64,000 nt of DNA. Origin: Bactericera cockerelli (lineage: Eukaryota; Arthropoda; Insecta; Hemiptera; Triozidae). Positions 36,401 through 41,279 of the stretch are shown in pieces (the first letter of the stretch is position 1; the number at the start of each line of letters is the position of its first letter). Position numbers and translations under genes: made by a program. The stretch spans positions 8,328,771 to 8,392,770 of the forward strand of contig CM044958.1 in the NCBI GenBank assembly GCA_024516035.1, written 5' to 3'. Under the pieces are notes generated by a model that saw only the letters and a program-made list of their open reading frames with translations, had not been told where the DNA came from and ran no database searches.

Positions 36401-37199
36401 ATGAAACAGGATTAAATTCAAAATGAGCCGGTTCCCGTAGGATCACCGAAGTTAAGCAACTTCCAGCGAGGTGATTATTTTGTGATGCTGGTTCTCATCA
36501 GTTGTGATGTGACCTCCAGTATTGTGACAAAAATGTGACAGGCAGTATTAATAAGGTGATATTATTATTATTATTATGGCATAAATAACCAAGATATATT
36601 TATTCATATCTGTATATCACAACCAACATCAAAAGTAAAAAATATTTTTTAGACATTGGTTACATTATAAAATTAAATTCCAAATTTCCGTAATATATGA
36701 GCTGTCCCCAAAACAGCACAGGTTTGTATCTCTGACAGGTTGAATTTTCCGGGTAGCATGGACATATTATTATTATTTTTATTATTATTGTTATTTCTTC
36801 CACTTTCTCTCCTTTGGAAGGTAATTATTACCTTTCAAAGGGTATTACACCAGGAGCGGATCATATGGTCAATTCTCCTGGTGTTGTAACTTCAGGAGCG
36901 GATCCGAAGATCAAGTCTCCTGAAGTTGTTTGGTTCATAATGTGAGGAGGTTATTTACGATGGACTTTGTGTAGTCCATCTTTTTCTCTCCCGTGGCTAT
37001 CCCCCTTGGTGGTCCAATGGATTTTTCCATAGGAAAACACTTTCGGGGTTATTATTATTTAATTTATGTTGTGTTTCTCGCCAGGTACTGGTCTCGCATA
37101 GGCATCCCTCTGGGTACCAACGGGTTCGAGTCCTTCTGTCCCTTCTGCGCCAAGCAGCTGGAAGGTCACCCTGGCTACACGAAGCTCATATTCAACTAA
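15229..37199 (+). CDS. PELI: Pellino E3 ubiquitin ligase (5' end missing), join of 6 exons
   Basis: Join 15229-15414, 28399-28599, 29746-29844, 34596-34811, 35879-35997, 37085-37199; 311 residues then TAA. Family role: Pellino proteins bind phosphorylated IRAK/Pelle kinases through an FHA domain and ubiquitinate them through a C-terminal RING-like domain in Toll/IL-1 receptor signalling, in the cytosol. Seen here: FHA residues IGRS (1-4), STISRFACRI (about 28-37) and GLTTNG (77-82), at the places of the phosphothreonine contacts known from Pellino2. Then DLCGATLLWR (about 144-153), NAARPVCPVG, YLNCGHVQG, CPMC, CFNPCGHM and CPFC form the CHC2CHC2 RING-like pattern. Vertebrate Pellinos are ~420 residues, so about 105 N-terminal residues are absent. 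All intron phases agree. One gene; paralogue class (PELI1/2/3) does not apply outside vertebrates. Confidence 0.95.
15510..15722 (-). mobile_element. SINE-5S, near full length
   Basis: Read on the - strand: 5S-like head with ACTTCGGTGATCCTACGAGA in complement (CGAAGTTAAGCAACGTCCAG), then the shared middle domain and GTCGTG..GACCATGCAGTTGAA. It lies about 95 bp after the Pellino donor at 15415, in the intron. Confidence 0.85.
15795..15862 (+). mobile_element. SINE-C fragment
   Basis: Carries GGCGCGGACTCGTAACCTAG and GTGGTTCGAGTTCCAG, the A/B-box part of SINE-C. The tail is missing. Confidence 0.6.
15941..16091 (-). mobile_element. SINE-E
   Basis: Complement gives CCGTGGCTCAGTGGGTAAGA, a B box near GGTTGCGTGTTCGAATACC, then CGGAAAATTCTGACCGAG and ATGGATGTAAAGATGAGC. 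Confidence 0.82.
16358..16567 (+). mobile_element. SINE-B, full length
   Basis: Head GTGCACTGGTAGTAAAG, B box GGTTCGAATCC, then CCACATAATAATAAGATTCTG, GGTTACCTTCCACGGAAGAG and an (ATT)n end. The A and B boxes and acceptor-stem-like first and last bases (TGCACTGG/CCCAGTGCA) show a tRNA origin; the long unrelated tail shows it is a SINE and not a tRNA gene. Confidence 0.88.
16723..16932 (-). mobile_element. SINE-B, inverted relative to the copy at 16358
   Basis: Complement of the full family, from CTCTTTAGTGGAAGGTAACC to the head at 16932. With 16358-16567 it forms a ~210-bp inverted pair with a ~155-bp spacer inside the Pellino intron. Confidence 0.87.
17092..17290 (-). mobile_element. SINE-A
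   Basis: Complement of the tRNA-like head ends at 17290 (TAGCTCAGTGGTAAAGGCGG read on -), with B box GGTTCGAAACC at about 17222-17232 in complement. The tail towards 17092 ends in ATT-rich DNA. Confidence 0.86.
17433..17940. other. Intron DNA with poly-G tract
   Basis: A 17-base G tract (17564-17580) lies in otherwise ordinary sequence. A 147-codon frame on the - strand crosses it, but it lacks any recognisable domain. The left arm carries the same frame only in part. Confidence 0.5.
17966..18077. repeat. Perfect 48-bp inverted repeat, 16-base loop
   Basis: Arms 17966-18013 and 18030-18077 are exact complements around loop 18014-18029. In the Pellino pre-mRNA this would fold into a 48-bp uninterrupted stem. 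Flanking TGTACCACC on both sides extends the symmetry imperfectly. Confidence 0.93.
18385..18520 (+). mobile_element. SINE-C
   Basis: CGACCTCATTAGCTTGATCG head, GGTTCAGGTCCCGG in the B-box position, TTGTGATATCACGAAAGTGA tail and ATATGATAG end. Confidence 0.85.
18740..19480. repeat. Degenerate ~110-bp tandem repeat
   Basis: TCCATCCCTGGACC, TTCGTCCAGCCCTAATCCC and CAGTAACCAAAACCTGTTAC recur at ~110-bp steps (for example 18811 and 18921), decaying to the right. In the intron; mirrored at 6650-7400. Confidence 0.75.
19690..20110. repeat. 32-bp minisatellite, ~13 copies
   Basis: Unit contains TCCAGTGACCTGGGCAGCTG and GATCATGGGT. Copies differ by few substitutions (GGGCAG/GGGTAG/GGATAG; CTCCAG/CTACAG), so the array is young. 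It lies in the large Pellino intron. Confidence 0.93.
20112..20290 (+). mobile_element. SINE-5S, tail part
   Basis: GTGTGGGTAGCAGGTTTGTG, CGAATGGAGTGTAACACCCC and GTCGTGATATGACCATGCAG mark the shared middle and 3' parts. The 5S-like head is lost into the minisatellite edge. Confidence 0.8.
20305..20445 (-). mobile_element. SINE-C
   Basis: Complement, with GACCTCCAGGTTACAAGTCC and TTTCGTGATATCACAACTAC. The outer end is ATCATATTTGTGTTAATCAC. Confidence 0.88.
20782..20950 (-). mobile_element. SINE-B
   Basis: CTCTTTAGTGGAATGTAACC to GCACTGGGTGGAATTCGAAC and TAACCACTTG, read in complement. The internal tail is shortened compared with 16723. Confidence 0.86.
21215..21425 (-). mobile_element. Family H element
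   Basis: Complement begins GATTGCCATAGGCAATAACA (small hairpin ATTGCC/GGCAAT), then GTTAGGACAT and an AT-rich tail ending in (TAA)n near 21215-21230. Confidence 0.75.
21475..21778 (-). mobile_element. SINE-F, full length
   Basis: Complement: GATTAGCTCAGTGGTAGGTA head with an imperfect B box at about 21700-21715, then AAACAGGAAGTGTCACTTCTC, CTACAAGATGGACGAGC and an end GGCTGTGAAACACTCATCTTT followed by A-rich DNA at about 21475. Confidence 0.85.
21943..22010 (-). mobile_element. tRNA-like SINE head fragment
   Basis: Complement has GGTCGCGGGTTCGAATCCCA and TAGGATGAGCAATTGAGCAT. The B box is perfect but the tRNA cannot fold fully at the 5' side. The same sequence is mirrored at 4135-4195. Confidence 0.65.
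22300..22440 (+). mobile_element. SINE-C
   Basis: GCTTGATCGATTAGGCTGCG head, AACCTGGAGGTCGGTGG, and ACGAAAGTGATTAACACACA tail. Confidence 0.85.
22595..23212 (+). mobile_element. SINE-5S interrupted by ~340 bp
   Basis: The 5S-like head (CATTTAAGTTAAGCAACGTG, ACTCGGGATGGGC) is at 22595-22680. The middle and tail (ATTCCCGGCCCCACTCAG, GGACGGTAAAACC) resume at about 23085-23212, ending in a C tract. The DNA between is unrecognised and is probably an insertion. Confidence 0.6.
23287..24400. other. Pellino intron, no gene seen
   Basis: AT-rich sequence outside the inverted repeat, with short microsatellites (TAATAATAATAATA at about 23636). No coding segment recognised. Confidence 0.5.
24402..24570 (+). 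mobile_element. SINE-A
   Basis: Head GTCCCGGTAGCTCAGTGG, B box GGGTTCTAAACCC (one change), tail AAGTTGGGCTTACTAC with part deleted, and an (ATT)n end. Confidence 0.86.
24719..24805 (-). mobile_element. SINE-B tail fragment
   Basis: CTTTTTAGTGGAAGGTAACC to AGAGTCTTATTATTATG, complement of the SINE-B 3' half. The head is missing. Confidence 0.8.
24814..24955 (-). mobile_element. SINE-F tail fragment
   Basis: GATGAGTGTTTCACAGCCG to GAGAAGTGACACAATACTTCC, complement of the SINE-F 3' half. Confidence 0.8.
25185..25445 (+). mobile_element. SINE-5S with internal insertion
   Basis: Head start at 25185-25225 (TGCACCAGTTCTCTGTCA), an insertion to about 25340, then AAGTTAGGCAACGTCCAG, CTCGTGATGCTGGCTATTCC and CACTCAGGCTGGG. 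Confidence 0.65.
25445..25560 (+). mobile_element. SINE-A-like fragment
   Basis: CGAGTTCGAAACCCATCCGG B-box region followed by GACAAGTTATTCTCCCATTT, the SINE-A tail. The A box is lost. Confidence 0.6.
25798..25965 (+). mobile_element. SINE-E, near full length
   Basis: Head CTTCGTGGCTCAGTGGTTAAG, B box GGGTTCGAATCTTAGCC, then GCGGAAAATTCTAACCCAG, ATGGCATGGATGTAAAGG and AGTAATGCGAAAGCGG. tRNA-derived head plus unrelated tail. Confidence 0.85.
26415..26780. repeat. 87-bp tandem repeat, 4 copies
   Basis: GAAAACCAGTGT, AACAGACTAGCCAAC and AGGCTATCTTGCAGT recur at 26434, 26521, 26608 and 26695, a regular 87-bp step. It begins next to GTCTGGCTGGGGGACG, the start phrase of Family I, so the array may have grown from a Family I element. 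Confidence 0.88.
26790..27003 (-). mobile_element. SINE-B
   Basis: Complement from AGTAGAAATCAACCACAAAG to the head GACTACCAGTGCACTG at 27003. Diverged but complete. Confidence 0.85.
27004..27750. other. Pellino intron with repeated GTTGCTATGG phrases
   Basis: CATTACGTTGCTATGGGAAC (about 27157) and CATTACGTTGCTATGGTAAC (about 27232) lie ~75 bp apart, each followed by GGTGACAG. No gene seen; the 92-codon frame at 27196 shows no family features. Confidence 0.5.
27751..27965 (+). mobile_element. SINE-B
   Basis: TGCATTGGTAGTCAAGTGG head with a small deletion, ATTCGAATCCCACCC, AATAATAAGACTCTGAAGG, and an end at CTAAAGAGTATCATTATTA. Confidence 0.86.
27966..28178 (+). mobile_element. SINE-A
   Basis: GTCCCGGTAGCTCAGTGGTA head directly follows the SINE-B (ACTCTTTAGTGAGTC between them). 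B box GGGCTCGAAACCC, tail GGACAGTATTAATAAG. Confidence 0.88.
28240..28325 (+). repeat. Dispersed repeat fragment (ACGGAGCATGGGCCTCC)
   Basis: CACCCCTTACGGAGCATGGGC is shared with about 51197-51222 (CACCCCTATGGAGCATGGGC). A short dispersed repeat of unknown class. Confidence 0.5.
28399..28599 (+). CDS. PELI: Pellino exon (FHA end)
   Basis: 201 bp, 67 codons, phase 0. Acceptor TCCCTCAG ends at 28398, donor GTGGGT at 28600. Encodes EKATKWQEQH, DGLTTNGILLMHP, MWREVSV and RETRSAPQKG, all with clear counterparts in vertebrate Pellinos. The threonine-asparagine pair of GLTTNG is a phosphothreonine contact in the FHA fold. Confidence 0.95.
28755..28870 (+). mobile_element. SINE-G middle/tail fragment
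   Basis: CAGGCTGGGTGAGGTTGATG, GATTCCCAGCGAATGGAG and CAGGACGTTAAAACCAAATA, the SINE-G version of the shared domain. The head is missing. It is followed by TTGGATCTGGGCGTCCATAT, also found at 35119 and 41126. Confidence 0.75.
29305..29400. repeat. Dispersed repeat (AGAAGCCCCAAT phrase)
   Basis: AGAAGCCCCAATTGTCACAC and CGACCTCTATGTAGATCTA match about 47420-47460. Class unknown. Confidence 0.55.
29410..29575 (-). mobile_element. Family H element
   Basis: Complement: GATTGCCAAAGGCAATAACC hairpin, CGCCCTTTAGTTAGGACAT, and an AT-rich tail. Confidence 0.75.
29590..29705 (-). mobile_element. SINE-G middle fragment
   Basis: Complement of the shared domain, ATTCGCTGGGAATCGTACC and CACCCGGCCTGGGTAGGGCC. 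It abuts the Family H element and ends about 40 bp before the Pellino acceptor. Confidence 0.72.
29746..29844 (+). CDS. PELI: Pellino exon (linker, DLCGATLLWR)
   Basis: 99 bp, 33 codons, phase 0. Acceptor TTCCCCCAG to 29745, donor GTAAGT at 29845. Encodes VASVSNILQD, DLCGATLLWR and AEGLAKSP. The last 14 bases and the donor are the seed of the minisatellite that follows. Confidence 0.94.
29832..30465 (+). repeat. 26-bp minisatellite made of exon end plus splice donor
   Basis: Unit is roughly TGGCCAAATCACC followed by GGTAAGTTAGCTA. The first unit is the true exon end and donor at 29844/29845. I count about 20 copies of GTAAGT downstream plus a few mutated ones (GTAAAT, GCAAGT, GTTAAG). A GACCTGGCCAAATCACC variant recurs at about 29869, 30267 and 30307, so longer exon pieces were also copied. 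Splicing at any later donor adds TAG in frame within the first unit. Confidence 0.95.
30478..30690 (+). mobile_element. SINE-A, full length
   Basis: CTGTCCTGGTAGCTCAGTGG, B box GGGTTCGAAACCC, CATAATAATATGTCTTGGGC, CTGGCAGTATAAATAAGG, (ATT)n end. One of the best preserved copies. Confidence 0.9.
30691..31020. other. Intron DNA, nothing recognised
   Basis: AT-rich, no SINE head and no coding segment seen. Confidence 0.4.
31021..31170 (+). mobile_element. SINE-B, 5'-truncated
   Basis: Starts inside the head at ACTAGTCTGGTAATCCAGG. B box GGTTCGAATCCCACCC, then CTCATTAGGTAAGTATGTGA and AAGACTCTTGAGGGTTAGG. Confidence 0.82.
31171..31927. other. AT-rich intron DNA
   Basis: No gene seen. Poly-A/T and ATT tracts at about 31310-31370 and 31738-31752. 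Confidence 0.45.
31928..32152. repeat. ~85-bp tandem repeat, ~3 copies
   Basis: AGAAAAAAAAACTTGACCT, CCATCAATGAAAAGGTCAAC and TGCGGGTCAAAGTATCTC repeat three times, the last copy truncated. Confidence 0.85.
32373..32502 (+). mobile_element. SINE-C
   Basis: GATAAAGCGGTGGACTTG, GGTTCAAGTCCTGGTTTCAG, ACGAAAGTGATTAACACAAA. Opposite in direction to the next copy. Confidence 0.85.
32588..32716 (-). mobile_element. SINE-C, diverged
   Basis: ATCATATTTGTGTCAATCAC to ACCTTCAGGTTACGAGTCC in complement. It makes an inverted pair with 32373-32502 over an ~85-bp spacer. Confidence 0.78.
32890..33010 (+). mobile_element. tRNA-like SINE fragment
   Basis: CCTGGGTTCGATCCCCCGCC resembles a B box with T arm, followed by GGGGCAGGAATTTTTCCGC. 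Only one copy is seen here, so the family is unassigned. Confidence 0.55.
33388..33528 (-). mobile_element. SINE-C
   Basis: ATCATATTTGTGTAATTCAC, CTCGTGATATCACAAACAC, ACCGACCTCCAGGTTACAAG in complement. Confidence 0.85.
33529..33902. other. Intron DNA, possible degenerate repeat
   Basis: CTTCTCTTTAAGTTAAGTGA (about 33613) faintly recalls a 5S-SINE head. A 102-codon frame at 33639-33947 shows no domain. No gene claimed. Confidence 0.4.
33903..34018 (+). repeat. Serial stem-loops followed by (AAT)n
   Basis: Three consecutive inverted repeats: ACACCAGGA with TCCTGGTGT (33909-33917/33937-33945), AACACCC with GGGTGTT (about 33945-33965) and CTCCTC with GAGGAG (about 33971-33984), then AAAATAATAATAAT. 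The first loop matches those at 36847-36927 on the other strand. It looks like the 3' end of a mobile element with structured RNA. Confidence 0.7.
34385..34555 (-). mobile_element. Family H element
   Basis: Complement starts ATTGCCATAGGCAATAACCC, then CGCCCTTTAGTTAGGACAT, an A/T-rich body with TGTACATAATGTCC, and (TAA)n at 34375-34390. Confidence 0.78.
34596..34811 (+). CDS. PELI: Pellino exon (RING-like domain, first half)
   Basis: 216 bp, 72 codons, phase 0. Acceptor CCCCCAG to 34595, donor GTAAGT at 34812. Encodes TKDYLEELIE, NAARPVCPVG, YVYLNCGHVQG, HDWGQET and TCPMCLKE. It carries the first cysteines and histidine of the CHC2CHC2 RING-like fold. GC content is clearly above that of the flanking intron. 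Confidence 0.96.
34790..35075 (+). repeat. 32-bp minisatellite made of exon end plus splice donor
   Basis: Unit CCCCATGTGTCTTAAGGAA followed by GTAAGTGAATAGG. It begins with the true exon end at 34811/34812 and repeats eight times (donor-like sites at 34812, 34844, then at about 32-38 bp steps; one is GTGAGT). Some units carry an extra CCCCAT. Any later donor adds an in-frame TAG. Confidence 0.95.
35330..35690 (-). mobile_element. SINE-G, full length
   Basis: Complement: head GCAGCCTCCGTGGCGTAATG near 35667, B box GAGTTCAACTCCCGGC, then CCGGCCCTACCCAGGCTGGG, GAATGGAGGGTAAAACCCCC, CTAGGACGTTAAATCAAATAG and AGAAGAAGAAG at about 35330. Read with 48757-49115. Confidence 0.88.
35879..35997 (+). 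CDS. PELI: Pellino exon (RING-like domain, middle)
   Basis: 119 bp, enters in phase 0 and leaves after two bases of a lysine codon. Acceptor CCCTACAG to 35878, donor GTAAGT at 35998. Encodes SSSVVKLCMG, PSFYVD and CFNPCGHMATE. Confidence 0.94.
36057..36270 (+). mobile_element. SINE-A, full length
   Basis: GTCCCGGTAGCTCAGTGGTA, GGGTTCGAAACCCAGCCGGG, CAGGCAGTATTAAATAAGG, (ATT)n. Inserted ~60 bp after the Pellino donor. Confidence 0.9.
36425..36500 (+). mobile_element. SINE-5S head fragment
   Basis: CCGGTTCCCGTAGGATCACC, GAAGTTAAGCAACTTCCAGC and TGTGATGCTGGTTCTCATC match the 5S-like head. The middle domain is absent. Confidence 0.72.
36775..36930 (-). repeat. Serial stem-loops with conserved loop, (AAT)n end
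   Basis: ACACCAGGAG pairs with CTCCTGGTGT (36847-36856/36875-36884, 18-base loop). AACTTCAGGAG pairs with CTCCTGAAGTT (36888-36898/36917-36927, 18-base loop). A third hairpin with CCTTTGGAAGGTAA arms lies at about 36811-36840, and ATTATTATTGTTATT at 36780. Read on the - strand the order agrees with 33903-34018. Confidence 0.75.
37085..37199 (+). CDS. PELI: Pellino last exon (RING-like end and stop)
   Basis: Acceptor TCGCCAG to 37084. The first base completes lysine-TAC-TGG. Encodes YWSRIGIPLG, GFESFCPFCAKQLEG and YTKLIFN, then TAA at 37197-37199. CPFC closes the RING-like domain. The C-terminal LIF ending is typical of the family. The end of this exon is copied twice downstream. Confidence 0.96.
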
Positions 37200-38460
37200 G
37201 TGCAGACACAGCTCTATTCGGACTACCAGACTACTCGTATTCCACCGAAATTCCGGAGCTTCATTCGGCTGAATCCGGATACTTTCGGCTGAATTCAGAT
37301 GCTTTCGGCTAGATGCTGACCATTTTGGTAGAATCCACTTCTAGAAAAAGTCATCAGTGTTATACGAAGCTCATATTCAACTAAGTGCAGACACAGCTCT
37401 ATTCGGACTACTCGTATTCCACCGAAATTCCGGAGCATCATTCGGCTGAATTCGGATACTTTCGGCAGAACACGGATACTTTCGGCAGAACACGGATACT
37501 TTCGGCTGAATTCAGACACTTTCGGCTGAATCGGATAATTTCAGGAGAACACGGATACTTTCGGCTGAAATCGGATACTTTCGGCAGAACTCGGATACTT
37601 TCGGCAGAACACGGATACTTTCGGCTGAATTCGGACACTTTCGGCAGAACTCGGATACTTTCAGCAGAACACGGATACTGTCGGCTGAATTCGGATACTT
37701 TCGGCTGAACTCGGATACTTTCGGCAGAACACGCATACTTTCGGCTGAATTCGGACATTTTCGGCTGAACTCGGATACTTTCGGCTGAACTCGGATGCTT
37801 TCGGCTGAATTCGGATACTTTCGGCTAGATGCTGACCATTCCGACTGAATCCACTTCTAGAAAGAGTCATCAGTGTTATACGAAGCTCATATTCAACTAA
37901 GTCCAGACACAGCTCTATTCGGACTACCAGACTACTCGTATTCCACCGAAATTTCGGAGCTTCATTCGGCTGAATCCGGAAACTTTCGGCTGAATTCGGA
38001 TACTTTCGGCTGAATTCGGATGCTTTCGGCTGAATACGGATACTTTCGGCTGAATTCGTACACTTTCGGCTGAATTCGGATACTTTCGACTGAATCCGGA
38101 TACTTTCGGCTGAATTCGGATACTTTCGACTGAATTCGTACACTTTCGGCTGAATCCGGATACTTTCGACTGAATCCGGATACTTTCGGCTGAATTCGGA
38201 TACTTTCGGCTGAATTCGTACACTTTCGGCTGAATTCGGATACTTTCGACTGAATCCGGATACTTTCGGCTGAATTCGGATACTTTCGACTGAATTCGTA
38301 CACTTTCGTCTGAATTCGGATACTTTTGACTGAATCCGGATACTTTCGGCTGAATCCGGATACTTTCGGCTGAATCCGGATACTTTCGTCTGAATTCGGA
38401 TACTTTCGGCTAGATGCTGACCATTCCGTCTGAATCCACTTCTAGAGAGAGTCATCAGTA
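37200..38460 (+). repeat. 20-bp minisatellite with higher-order units carrying the Pellino stop region
   Basis: About 50 copies of a 20-bp unit near TTCGGCTGAATTCGGATACT, in three blocks. Each block starts with a copy of the last-exon end: ACGAAGCTCATATTCAACTAA is at 37179-37199 (real), about 37359 and about 37879, each followed by GACACAGCTCTATTCGG. Blocks close with CTAGATGCTGACCATT and CACTTCTAGA..GAGTCATCAGT. It occupies the expected Pellino 3' UTR. Confidence 0.93.
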
Positions 38461-38800
38461 ATGAAGCCACAGCCGAATTTTAGCTGCGGTACACTAAACT
38501 CATGTTGTTGTTGTTGTTGTTCAACCAAACTCATGTTCAACCAAGTCGGTAGAGCTTCATTTCGCTGAACCATGGTCTCTGGGCGAATCGGGATCTTTTT
38601 GGTTTATCTTAGATTTTCCCTCCGAAAACCAAGTTTTTTTTTGTTGGTAAAACCCATCACTGCAAAATTATTTGGGCACAAAAAACTCAACTGAATCGCC
38701 AAAACTTTATTGGTGGTCACAGGGAGTGTTATCTGACCGATCGGGTGTTTTAAGTAATATCCGAGTCTTTTTGACTTATTTAATAGGGTGGCTGACTTAT
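38461..38800. other. Pellino 3' flank, nothing recognised
   Basis: Contains a (TGT)n tract at about 38503-38520 and no clear polyadenylation signal. Confidence 0.4.
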
Positions 38801-38801
38801 A

Positions 38802-38935
38802 CCCGGCCGGCTTGATCGATAAGGCGGTGGACTTGTAACCTGGAGGTCGGTGGTTCAGGTCCCGATTTCAGCGTAGATTCGGCGAGTTTGAGTAGTTGTG
38901 ACGTCACGAAAGTGATTAACACAAATATGATAATG
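38802..38935 (+). mobile_element. SINE-C
   Basis: GGCTTGATCGATAAGGCGGT, TAACCTGGAGGTCGGTGG, GTGACGTCACGAAAGTGATT. Confidence 0.88.
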
Positions 38936-39177
38936 TATGAGAACTATGATTTGTAACTTTCACTTCCCGTTCTTTGATAAAGGAAAAGTTACAAAGAAAA
39001 AGTTATAAGTTATTGTTCCTTTTTTGTGTTTTATCTGACCGACAGAGTTCTCAATGTGTGTTAGCGGAAAGTTAGTATTTTTTTGTCTACCTACACCTCA
39101 CCACTCATACCTCGTATGACATCACGTTTTTCGTGGGATCTTTCCATATCTGGAATCTTTCAATGATAGTCGAAAGA

Positions 39178-39305
39178 CTACCTCAGTAGCTTCATCGATA
39201 AGGCGGCGGACTTGTAATCCGGAGGTCGGTGGTTCGAGTCCCAGGTTAAGTCGAGTTTGAGTAGTTGTGATATCACAATTGTGATTAAGACAAATATGAT
39301 AACTT
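39178..39305 (+). mobile_element. SINE-C
   Basis: CAGTAGCTTCATCGATAAGG, GGTTCGAGTCCCAGG, TGTGATATCACAATTGTGAT; short internal deletion. Confidence 0.85.
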
Positions 39306-39307
39306 TC

Positions 39308-39481
39308 AATCAGTTAAGTTCTTACGATGAGAAGAATCTTCTGATTTCTGGAATCTTCCAATTTCTGGAATCTTCCTATAACTGAAATCTTTCGAATCAG
39401 TTAAGTTCTTACGATGAGAAGAATCTTCTGATTTCTGGAATCTTCCAATTTCTGGAATCTTCCTATAACTGAAATCTTTCG
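39308..39481. repeat. 87-bp direct duplication
   Basis: AATCAGTTAAGTTCTTACGA starts at 39308 and again at 39395. The two copies, which end in AACTGAAATCTTTCGA, are nearly identical, so the duplication is recent. Confidence 0.92.
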
Positions 39482-39734
39482 ATTAGAGGAATCTTCCGAT
39501 TTCTGTGTTTTCATGCGAGTTGACTACTGATACGTAGGGTTGGTTGAACCGCGATACAGATTTTATTTATACGATTTACTCCACTGTGTGTTTGTGTACA
39601 AAATAGTATAGGTCGGGACCCAGGCGTCTCTGTACAGTGTAAATAGAGATAGCTTATTTATTAGGTTTTAATAGTGAAATTCATAGTGTATACAAGAATC
39701 ATGAAATTGAACTAACATTAAGAGCGAAATTACG

Positions 39735-39980
39735 ATGGCATGTTGAATACACCGGTTCCCTGCAGAACACCGAAGTTAAGCGACATCCAGCGAGGTTAAG
39801 ACTTGGATGGGTGACCATTCAAATTCTAATTCTCGTGACGCTGGCTTTTCCCGGCCCCACTCAGGCTGGGTGAGGTCAATGTGAGTAGCAGGTTTGTGAG
39901 TTTCCTGCGAATGGAGGGTAAAACCCCCGTCGTGATATGACCATGGCAGTTGAAAGCGACGTTAAACCAAAAAAAAAAAA
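39735..39980 (+). mobile_element. SINE-5S, full length
   Basis: ATGGCATGTTGAATACACCG, CCGAAGTTAAGCGACATCC, GGTTAAGACTTGGATGGGTG (5S rRNA box C and 3' region), then CCCGGCCCCACTCAGGCTGG, GGAGGGTAAAACCCCCGTCG and poly-A at 39968. Confidence 0.92.
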
Positions 39981-40327
39981 GAGCGAAATTATCAGACAAA
40001 TCGTGGTCACAAGTTTGGACTTCAGCCTTAGTTTTGTATAATATATGTCTCTTTATTTGAATAGGCGTTCTTCACACCTCGGCCGAAGTGTTTGATATTT
40101 TTCACCAATAAATGAGACTTTGTTTATACTGATCGAGTACAGGGACTCTTTAGTCTCATTCTTGCAGGATAAACATAGTATCGTACTGTAGTGTCCTCAC
40201 TTAAGTGGTGTACACCAACCACACACTGTCTATTCTCATTACGACATTATTTCTCCTAATCTCAACATTGACCCTCACACTCCAATAAGAGTGGGAGTTT
40301 TGAATGTTGGGAGTTAGAGAGGTTTTT

Positions 40328-40548
40328 ACCTGTCCCGGTAGCTCAGTGGTAAAGGCGGCACTCGGTGAATCCAGAGATTCCAGAGGTCGTGGGTTCGAAA
40401 TCCAGCCGGGACATGACAAGTTATCCTCCCATTTGGGATTTTTACCACGTAAAAATACGTCTTGGGCTTACTGCTGGAATAATGGGACTTTAATAGTCCT
40501 TATCGGGCGGTATAAATAAGGCGATATTATTATTATTATTATTATTAC
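40328..40548 (+). mobile_element. SINE-A, full length
   Basis: CCTGTCCCGGTAGCTCAGTG, B box GGGTTCGAAATCC, TCCTCCCATTTGGGATTTTT, GGGCGGTATAAATAAGGCG, (ATT)n end at 40530-40548. Confidence 0.9.
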
Positions 40549-40564
40549 CTCTCGGGCGCTCGTA

Positions 40565-40655
40565 CGAAAAATAAGTCCCCGCTTAATACAATACGCAAAA
40601 TGTAGACTGAAGTCCACAGAGGTACAGTTGATGCGTCTATTAATTCCGCTCTTGG
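40565..40655. mobile_element. Family J element, one end only
   Basis: ACAATACGCAAAATGTAGAC and CACAGAGGTACAGTTGATGC, ending GTCTATTAATTCCGCTCTT. The left inverted repeat is not recognisable. Confidence 0.6.
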
Positions 40656-40754
40656 GTTATAACTTTAAGAAAATGTACAATGTATATACGAAGGGCCAAA
40701 TTACAAGGATCTCGACTGTGAAGGGTGACTTTAATTACTGAGAGGTTGGAAAAC

Positions 40755-40905
40755 TGATCTCGGTAGCTTGATCGGTAAGGCGGCGAACTTGTAACCTGCA
40801 GGTCGGTGGTTCAACTGGTTCAAGTCCCGGTTTCAGCGAAGATTTTGTAAACAGGGCTTGAGTAGTTGTGATATCACGATAGTGATTAACACAAATATGA
40901 TGAAA
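40755..40905 (+). mobile_element. SINE-C
   Basis: GGTAGCTTGATCGGTAAGGC, then TCGGTGGTTCAACTGGTTCA with a 9-base duplication inside the B-box region, and TGTGATATCACGATAGTGAT. Confidence 0.87.
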
Positions 40906-40994
40906 AAAAATTTACTACTGAGTGGCTGGTCAGATTTTAAAAAAATAATCTGTCATTATCCGAGAAGTAAAATTATAAACAAATAGTTTTCGGG

Positions 40995-41175
40995 AATGAC
41001 AATTCCGGCCCCATTCAGGTTGGGTGAGGTTGAAGTAGCCAGTGTGATTCTCACCGAGTTGCGGCTAAAACCACTCCTGAAAGGATATCTAGGATGGTTA
41101 TCAGGGAAAATTTTCGAACCTAGGCATTGGATCTGGGCGGCCATACAATCCTTGCACTACCAGAATGTAGGTGGA
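40995..41175 (+). mobile_element. SINE-G/5S middle domain, diverged
   Basis: TTCCGGCCCCATTCAGGTTGGGTGAGGTT-like start and GTGTGATTCTCACCGAGTTG. It is followed by ATTGGATCTGGGCGGCCATA as at 28890 and 35119. Confidence 0.6.
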
Positions 41176-41279
41176 CTTTTCTTATGGACACGAAATTCTG
41201 CTGTGAGTTTGAAAGTAATAGCCATTGCTCAACGCAAAGTCCCCTGTTTTCTGTGAAAAAGGAAAATAAGTTATTTTTT

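Noticed and set aside
37661..38470. 269-codon open frame on the - strand
   Set aside because: It reads through the 20-bp array; three units give a 20-residue repeat without stops. Periodicity, not coding selection, explains it.
40328..40415. Possible tRNA gene (TAGCTCAGTGG and GGTTCGAAA boxes)
   Set aside because: The head continues into the long SINE-A tail and recurs many times with it; no independent tRNA gene is supported anywhere in the window.
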